The position numbers and the translations under genes are program-made. Below, in pieces: positions 59,457 through 64,000 of a DNA stretch of 64,000 nucleotides. This DNA comes from SpSt-333 sp040751955 (GTDB lineage Bacteria; Bacteroidota; Ignavibacteria; UBA10030; UBA8401). Position 1 is the stretch's first letter. Each line of letters opens with the position of its first letter. Location of the stretch: contig JBFMFY010000002.1 in assembly GCA_040751955.1 (NCBI GenBank), forward strand, positions 62,001 through 126,000. The letters are read 5' to 3'. The notes below the pieces were generated by a model that was given only the letters and a program-made list of their open reading frames with translations, was not told where the DNA came from and did not search any database.

Positions 59457-60671
59457 TTACTTTAATTTTAGGACGCAATGCAAGATTTCCATTGCAACAT
59501 CAAACTTCGGCATCTTTGGCAGTTTCGTCGCTGTGCCGTTCTTCTGAATGATCGTTACGACATTCGTATCGGTGCTGAATGCCGCCCCTTTGTCGTTTGT
59601 CGAGTTCAGCACGATCATATCGAGTTTCTTTTTTTCCAATTTCTCTTTTGCGTGCTCAAGTTCGTTCGTTGTTTCCAGTGCAAAACCGACGATGATCTGA
59701 TTTGTTTTCTTTTCTCCTACCGAGTGAAGGATGTCGTGCGTAGTCCGCATTTCGATGGAAATGCCGTGCGCATGCGAGCCGAGTTTTTTTATTTTGTGTT
59801 CCGCTACTTCTACCGGTGTGTAGTCTGCGACAGCTGCCGCCATGATAAGAATGTCGTTCCTCAGAAAATGATCCATGACTGCATTGTGCATCTGTTCTGC
59901 AGTTTCGACGTCGATCCTTTTAACATTCTTCGGTGTGCCGAGTAAGACAGGCCCGGAGATGAGCGTTACTTCCGCACCGCGGAGTGCGGCTGCATTTGCC
60001 AATGCAAATCCCATTTTTCCCGACGAGCGGTTGCCGATGAAACGGACAGGATCGATCGGTTCATGTGTCGGTCCTGCAGTGATGAGAATTTTTTTCCCGG
60101 TCAGATCACGAGGAGTTTTTTCAAGCACATTATCAACAAAGTTTACAATAGTTTCCGGTTCGGGTAATCGTCCTGTGCCGACAAGTCCGCTCGCCAGTTC
60201 ACCGCTCTCCGGCGGTATGATGAATGTTCCTCTTCCTTTGAGGATTGAAACATTCTGCTGCGTCGCATCATTTTCCCACATATCGACATCCATCGCCGGA
60301 GCAATGATGAGCGGGGAGCGCAGCGCAAGAACAGTGGAGGAAATAACGTCTTCAGCATACCCATGAGCGAGATGTGCAATCGTATTTGCAGTTGCGGGGG
60401 CAATCAACATTATATCTGCCCATAAACCGAGATCAATATGTCTGACACCGAGATCGGTGAAGGAATGTTTGTCGTTCGGCCAGAGGGAGACGACCACTTC
60501 TTCTTCAGAAAGCGTGGAGAAGGTGAGGGGTGTGACGAATTCCGTTGCCGACTGTGTCATCATTACGCGGACACGGGCGCCTGCTTTTTTCAACAGCCGT
60601 ACCACTGTGCACATCTTATAGGCAGAAATTCCGCCGGTGATACCGAGTAGTATGTTTTTGTCGGCAAGCAT
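59457..60671 (-). CDS. coaBC: bifunctional phosphopantothenoylcysteine synthetase/decarboxylase CoaBC
   Basis: 404 residues from the ATG at 60671 (an ATG at 60692 would add seven residues). CoaC half: ILLGITGGISAYKMCTVVRLLK, catalytic His in VRHIDLG, APATANTIAHLAHGYAEDV for FMN binding and a PAMDVDMW-type substrate clamp. CoaB half from about 185: KILITAGPTHEPIDPVRFIGNRSSGKMGFALANAA. Two steps of coenzyme A synthesis. A long stem-loop lies just before its start, after rpoZ. Confidence 0.96.
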   Translation of the reverse strand: MLADKNILLGITGGISAYKMCTVVRLLKKAGARVRVMMTQSATEFVTPLTFSTLSEEEVVVSLWPNDKHSFTDLGVRHIDLGLWADIMLIAPATANTIAHLAHGYAEDVISSTVLALRSPLIIAPAMDVDMWENDATQQNVSILKGRGTFIIPPESGELASGLVGTGRLPEPETIVNFVDNVLEKTPRDLTGKKILITAGPTHEPIDPVRFIGNRSSGKMGFALANAAALRGAEVTLISGPVLLGTPKNVKRIDVETAEQMHNAVMDHFLRNDILIMAAAVADYTPVEVAEHKIKKLGSHAHGISIEMRTTHDILHSVGEKKTNQIIVGFALETTNELEHAKEKLEKKKLDMIVLNSTNDKGAAFSTDTNVVTIIQKNGTATKLPKMPKFDVAMEILHCVLKLK

Positions 60672-60682
60672 GGGGATGTTTG

Positions 60683-60765
60683 AAAGTCTCACGCACCTTT
60701 GCCGTTCAAGGTGTTCAATGTCAACGAATCACACCGACTCATTGTTGAGAGGTGCGTGGGACTTT
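60683..60765 (-). other. structured spacer between rpoZ and coaBC
   Basis: AAAGTCTCACGCACCT at 60683-60698 and AGGTGCGTGGGACTTT at 60750-60765 pair at 15 of 16 positions around a 51-base loop that holds a further GGTGT/ACACC stem. It fills almost the whole spacer and ends about a dozen bases before the coaBC ATG. It may end rpoZ transcription, protect an mRNA end or control coaBC translation. Confidence 0.6.
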
Positions 60766-60770
60766 TTGAT

Positions 60771-61079
60771 TTACTTCTTTTCTTCTGCTTCTTTGTAGCG
60801 ATAGACGAGCTGGTCATTCATCAGTTCTTCAATCGCTTCCTCGGTCGGTTTCGGGCGCTTTTCAAATTCCAGACTGATCTTCAGTTGGTCGGGATTCGCT
60901 ATATCTTCGACCTCATCGGGGTTGCCGGGGAGTGCTACGAGGTTCTCAATACGCTGCTGGAACTCGAGTTTCGTCTCTTCGTTGATTTGCCTTGATCGCT
61001 TGGAAAGGATGACGATTGCTTCGTACACGTTCGCCGCTTTCGCTTCGAGTTCTTTGATCTCCAGTGTTTTAATTGCCAT
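60771..61079 (-). CDS. rpoZ: RNA polymerase omega subunit (RpoZ/Rpb6-like)
   Basis: 102 residues. ANVYEAIVILSKRSRQINEETKLEFQQRIENL is the Bacteroidota form of the omega/Rpb6 core that wraps the beta-prime tail; the C terminus KPTEEAIEELMNDQLVYRYKEAEEKK closes it. Sits, as usual in bacteria, directly after gmk (24 bases) and before coaBC. Confidence 0.92.
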   Translation of the reverse strand: MAIKTLEIKELEAKAANVYEAIVILSKRSRQINEETKLEFQQRIENLVALPGNPDEVEDIANPDQLKISLEFEKRPKPTEEAIEELMNDQLVYRYKEAEEKK

Positions 61080-61102
61080 TGCTTCCTCTTAATTGATAAT
61101 GG

Positions 61103-61666
61103 TTATTGAATATTCTTCTTTACGATTGCATCGACCTCGTCGATTGCGCGCTGCAAGACGTCATTTACCACTACATGATCGAATGTTTTTCCGATCTCCA
61201 GTTCCATCGGCATCCGTTCGAAACGTCGTTTCAATTTCTCTTCGTCTTCCGTCCTGCGATTGCGCAGGCGCTGCTCCAGTATCTCTTTACTTGGCGGGGC
61301 GATGAAGAACTGCACCGTCTCGTTTGGGTATTTCTTCTTGATCGATTGTGCACCCTTGACATCGACATCGAAGATCATCGAATGTCCTTCGCGCAATGCA
61401 CGGTCAACTTCCCGCTTCAATGTGCCGTAATGAGTCTTGTAAAAGAATTCGTGCTCTACCAGTTCATCCCGCTCGATCAATTCTTTGAACTCTTCCTCCG
61501 TCAAAAAAAAGTAATCTTTTCCGTCCTTCTCGCCGGGACGCATTTGCCGTGTAGTCGCAGAAACAGAAAATTCGAAATCAGGATGCCGCTCCATCAATGC
61601 TTTGACTATCGAGGTCTTTCCTCCGCCGCTCGGCGATGCGATGACGATCAATTTCGGAGTGCTCAC
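61103..61666 (-). CDS. gmk: guanylate kinase
   Basis: 187 residues from a GTG at 61666, 5 bases after the yicC stop; no ATG lies in a usable place because the P-loop (IASPSGGGKTSIVKAL) begins at residue 9. GMP-binding residues are in VSATTRQMRPGEKDGKDYFFLTEEEF and EHEFFYKTHYGTLKREVD, Walker B in MIFDVDVKGAQSIKKKYP, lid in LRNRRTEDEEKLKRRFE. Makes GDP from GMP. Coupled to yicC. Confidence 0.96.
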   Translation of the reverse strand: MSTPKLIVIASPSGGGKTSIVKALMERHPDFEFSVSATTRQMRPGEKDGKDYFFLTEEEFKELIERDELVEHEFFYKTHYGTLKREVDRALREGHSMIFDVDVKGAQSIKKKYPNETVQFFIAPPSKEILEQRLRNRRTEDEEKLKRRFERMPMELEIGKTFDHVVVNDVLQRAIDEVDAIVKKNIQ

Positions 61667-61671
61667 GGCGT

Positions 61672-62550
61672 CTACTCGATATTCTGCAGTTGCTCTCTGG
61701 TCTTCTCCAGTTCTTCCTTGATGCCGACCACCATGTGTGCGATCTGCACATCGTTGCACTTCGACCCGATCGTGTTCGCTTCGCGGTTCATTTCCTGAAT
61801 AAGGAAATTCAACTTTCGCCCTTCGGATTCCTTCGAGTTCAGCGCTTCCAGAAAAAATTTGTTGTGGCTGCGGAACCGGACACATTCTTCCGTCACGTCA
61901 AGCCGGTCAGACAGCAGCGCAATTTCCAATTCCAACCGCTGATTATCCATAATGCTCTTATCGTCAAGCATTGCCGCGATCCGTTCCTGCAATTTTTTCC
62001 GCTCTTCCGGTATGCGCTGCCTGGATAATGTTTCAACCGTATCGATCGCCGCGTTGATCTTCTCAATCCGCTGCTTCATGTCGCGCGCGAGTTCGGCGCC
62101 TTCCTTCATCCGCATTGCTTTCAATTCGTCGAGCGCTTTAGTCAATGCCTGCTGAAAGACTTTCCACTCCGCTTCATCTTCTTCTGTCTCCGGCGTAGTA
62201 AAAATTTCGGAGAAGTGGAGGAGATGTTCAAGTTTTACCGGTTCTTTGATCTTTGCTGCTTTGCGTACTTGAGACAACAATTGATAGATTGCTTTTGTTC
62301 TTTCCTTATCAACCGAGATCGCCAATTCGTTGTCGCTATCGTCTTCTTTGTTCACATTCACCGTTACTTTGCCTCGCGCAATCTTGGTTCGGATGATGTC
62401 CCGAATCTCATTCTCCTTTTGTTGAAGTGAACGGGGAACGCGAGACGACACTTCCAAAAATCGATTGTTGACGCTACGCAGTTCAACGGTAAAAGAGATG
62501 CCGTTTTTTAATGCCTCTCCCTTGCCGTATCCGGTCATGCTTTCGATCAT
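61672..62550 (-). CDS. yicC: YicC/YloC family endoribonuclease
   Basis: 292 residues from the ATG at 62550 (MIESMTGYGKGEA, matching the family start; an ATG at 62559 is in frame). Conserved N-terminal VELRSVNNRFLEVSSRVPRSL and C-terminal blocks DRLDVTEECVRFRSHNKFFLEAL, GRKLNFLIQEMNREANTIGSKCND, typical of the family, which cuts RNA as an oligomer. Long coiled helices in the middle. First gene of the yicC-gmk-rpoZ-coaBC order common in bacteria. Confidence 0.96.
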   Translation of the reverse strand: MIESMTGYGKGEALKNGISFTVELRSVNNRFLEVSSRVPRSLQQKENEIRDIIRTKIARGKVTVNVNKEDDSDNELAISVDKERTKAIYQLLSQVRKAAKIKEPVKLEHLLHFSEIFTTPETEEDEAEWKVFQQALTKALDELKAMRMKEGAELARDMKQRIEKINAAIDTVETLSRQRIPEERKKLQERIAAMLDDKSIMDNQRLELEIALLSDRLDVTEECVRFRSHNKFFLEALNSKESEGRKLNFLIQEMNREANTIGSKCNDVQIAHMVVGIKEELEKTREQLQNIE

Positions 62551-62559
62551 GTTGTTCAT

Positions 62560-62938
62560 CCAGATTTCTCAAATCTTTAAGATTTTAGAAATCCTCCTTG
62601 CATATTGACGAAAAAACCTTTAGAACTGATGCCCTAAAGGTTCAGAATTTTGAACAAATTACGAAAAAATGGCAGGTCAAACAAGAAAAACCTTTCAACA
62701 GAAATCCACGAGTTATCCACACTGCTAAAGGTCATTCTTCAACAAATTAAACCAAATTACCCAATTTCATAGTATGGTTGATAAATATTCTGTAACATCG
62801 CTTTTGAGTTACCTTTTTACTCACTCAAATTCATCTAAAATTTAATCAGAAAAATTTGATGTTGGGCATGAAAACTAATCAAGAGATGTTTATCTTAATT
62901 AAAGTCAGAGGGGAACATTTTCAAAACGAGGAGGAAAG
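62560..62938. other. 379-base divergent AT-rich intergenic region
   Basis: Lies between divergent yicC and the outer-membrane protein gene and should hold both promoters. It has an AACCTTTAG/CTAAAGGTT hairpin at 62615-62642 and one perfect TTATCCACA (DnaA-box consensus) at 62713-62721. No ORF with a ribosome site was found. The right end has GAGGAGGAAAG for the next gene. Confidence 0.6.
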
Positions 62939-63577
62939 ATGAAAAACCTGATAACCATAATACTTGGATTCTCATTGCTGGCAACAGCACAGCAGAAGGA
63001 AACCTCTCCGTCCGATAAAAAACTACGCCAATATTACAGCGGAAAGTTCGGATATTACCAGCCGGATAAAGGACTGAATAATGGATTAATGCTGGGAGTG
63101 GACGGTATTACCGAGTTTGTAAAATATGATCTCGGATTGACCGGTGCGATTGATTTTTATCAGAAGCAGACATTCAATCCGTTCTCCGCACCTGAACCGA
63201 ATGTTTCGCAGCAGGCACTCATTCTTATTCCCTTGCATGCGAATATCGGATACCGACTGTTTACCGTCGATGATGCGGATATGCGCATGTTCCTTGGTGC
63301 CGGCGGCGGATATTATTTCTACTTTTATGCAGTAGAATATTCCGAAAGTTCAGGCGGTGGCGGGTTGCTTGGCGGCAGCTTGGTTCCGGTGAATAAAAGC
63401 ACATCTGAAAACGGCGGCGATTTGTTTGGAACGGCATTCGTCCGCCTGCTGATCGGCAAAATATTTTTGGAACCGCGGTTCTATTTTGCATCGAAGACGG
63501 AGAAAAACATCGGCAATTACAAGTTGACGATTAATCCGTCCGGCTTTGCAATTACCATAGGATTCCAGTACGAATAA
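62939..63577 (+). CDS. outer-membrane beta-barrel protein of unknown function
   Basis: 212 residues with signal peptide (NLITIILGFSLLATA-QQ). The body alternates aromatic strands and Gly-rich turns (GKFGYYQPDKGLNNGLMLGVDGITEF, ILIPLHANIGYRLFTVDDADMRMFLGAGGGYYFYFY) and ends with strands KLTINPSGFAITIGFQYE, an aromatic C terminus as in barrels recognised by the BAM complex. AGGAGGAAAG lies before the ATG. Family not identified. Confidence 0.7.
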   Translation: MKNLITIILGFSLLATAQQKETSPSDKKLRQYYSGKFGYYQPDKGLNNGLMLGVDGITEFVKYDLGLTGAIDFYQKQTFNPFSAPEPNVSQQALILIPLHANIGYRLFTVDDADMRMFLGAGGGYYFYFYAVEYSESSGGGGLLGGSLVPVNKSTSENGGDLFGTAFVRLLIGKIFLEPRFYFASKTEKNIGNYKLTINPSGFAITIGFQYE

Positions 63578-63612
63578 AGACTTGCTCACTGAGATTTGTT
63601 TTTCTATACTCC

Positions 63613-63645
63613 AAAGACAGAAGCATCCCTTCTGTCTTTTTTATT
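63613..63645 (+). terminator. rho-independent terminator
   Basis: AAAGACAGAA at 63613-63622 and TTCTGTCTTT at 63630-63639 form a perfect 10-bp stem with a 7-base loop, followed by TTTATTTTTT. It ends the outer-membrane protein transcript just before the next gene. Confidence 0.88.
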
Positions 63646-63659
63646 TTTTGGGACAAACG

Positions 63660-64000
63660 ATGATCGTACAATTTCTCGGAGCTGCCCGGACTGTCACCGG
63701 TTCAATGCATCTCATTCAAGTGAACGGAAAACAAATTCTGCTCGACTGCGGACTGTTTCAAGGACGCCGCGCTGAAACCTATGAACGCAACCGGCGTTTT
63801 CCTTTCGAGCCATCATCAATCGATGCAGTAATCCTTTCCCATGCACACATCGATCATGCAGGCAATCTTCCAAATCTTGTAAAGCAAGGATTCAGCGGAC
63901 CGATTTTTTGCACACCGGCAACCGCCGATCTCTGCCGCATTATGCTGATGGACAGCGGGCATATTCAGGAAAAGGATGCAGAGTTTGTAAGCAAAAAAAA
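63660..64000 (+). CDS. MBL-fold beta-CASP RNA exo/endonuclease family protein, N-terminal part
   Basis: ATG at 63660; the gene runs off the window after 113 codons. It opens MIVQFLGAARTVTGSMHLI, then LLDCGLFQGRRAETYERN and the metal motif ILSHAHIDHAGNLP (HxHxDH), then GPIFCTPATADLCRIMLMDSGHIQEKDAEF. This is the usual start of the YSH1/CPSF73-like beta-CASP proteins of bacteria, which cut RNA with two zinc ions. The beta-CASP part lies outside the window. Confidence 0.92.
   Translation, partial: MIVQFLGAARTVTGSMHLIQVNGKQILLDCGLFQGRRAETYERNRRFPFEPSSIDAVILSHAHIDHAGNLPNLVKQGFSGPIFCTPATADLCRIMLMDSGHIQEKDAEFVSKK

Noticed and set aside
60683..60765. tRNA-sized structured spacer considered as a tRNA gene
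   Set aside because: No cloverleaf, T-loop GTTCRA or anticodon arm could be fitted; it is one long hairpin.
62713..62721. Perfect DnaA box TTATCCACA in an AT-rich divergent gap, not far from dnaB
   Set aside because: Only one clear box is present, with no cluster, no dnaA or gidA neighbour and no unwinding-type repeats, so an origin is not supported.
1..64000. Prophage, insertion sequence or CRISPR-Cas locus
   Set aside because: No transposase, integrase, phage structural gene, cas gene or repeat-spacer array was found on either strand.

Overview
The window is a bacterial chromosome segment, most likely from the Ignavibacteria (Bacteroidota/Chlorobiota side). The best evidence is seven proteins carrying the type A type-IX-secretion sorting domain in its Ignavibacteria-like form (QNYPNPFNPxT, then LKIFDxLGREVATLV, then GxYxFxLxxG near a K-rich end). 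A one-piece hybrid two-component regulator, DUF4199 and DUF1573 proteins and strong AAGGAGG-type ribosome sites fit this. No rRNA, tRNA, CRISPR array, transposase or integrase was seen.

Layout. 1-6500: plus-strand run of small stress or detoxification-type enzymes (three alpha/beta hydrolases, a DHFR-family reductase, dimeric alpha-beta-barrel proteins, a YCII protein, an AHSA1 protein, a BBE-type FAD oxidoreductase). 6563-9791: MATE exporter, DUF1801 protein, DUF4199 protein and a membrane-tethered LuxR regulator. 9882-17624: minus-strand operon of four type-IX-secreted proteins (two tandem Asp-box propellers, a class C beta-lactamase-like hydrolase, an S41 protease), then upstream an outer-membrane barrel and a lipoprotein, with a 1358-residue hybrid histidine kinase further upstream at 17806-21882. 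22003-28815: MFS, EamA and AEC transporters, a mannose-1-phosphate guanylyltransferase-like enzyme, a secreted PQQ-type sugar dehydrogenase and a YjbR protein. 28833-30650: AT-rich accessory patch with a DUF4238 protein, a frame-interrupted Fic gene and a tiny convergent ORF carrying a Fic-inhibitor motif; the Fic part is bracketed by a 35-bp repeat of the 3' end of the neighbouring dipeptidase gene. 30774-45233: M19 dipeptidase with an internal sorting domain, a three-gene membrane cluster of unknown role, a flavin monooxygenase, DUF1573, YdeI, CHAD, methyltransferase, HIBADH-type dehydrogenase and a cysteine-desulfurase-like enzyme. 45294-48760: broken adenylate cyclase, then a translationally coupled persulfide dioxygenase-rhodanese / sulfite exporter operon. 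48871-52261: SpoIIE phosphatase, VOC protein and a Trp-rich 29-residue-repeat secreted protein. 52262-54667: repeat-dense gap and an AT-rich kinase/receiver pair. 54685-64000: housekeeping genes (dnaB, family 4 uracil-DNA glycosylase, coaBC, rpoZ, gmk, yicC) plus a DUF1460 protein, a serine hydrolase, an outer-membrane protein and the start of a beta-CASP nuclease.

The most notable structure is a set of dispersed palindromic elements. Most lie between genes, but several lie in frame inside coding regions (the ATPase and linker of the hybrid kinase; the sorting domain of the S41 protease), as Rickettsia palindromic elements do. The Fic locus is the second point of interest. Its two halves join in the -1 frame exactly at a phased GTTAAAC heptamer, a small SxxxEG peptide converges on it, and flanking repeats suggest it was inserted at the dipeptidase 3' end.
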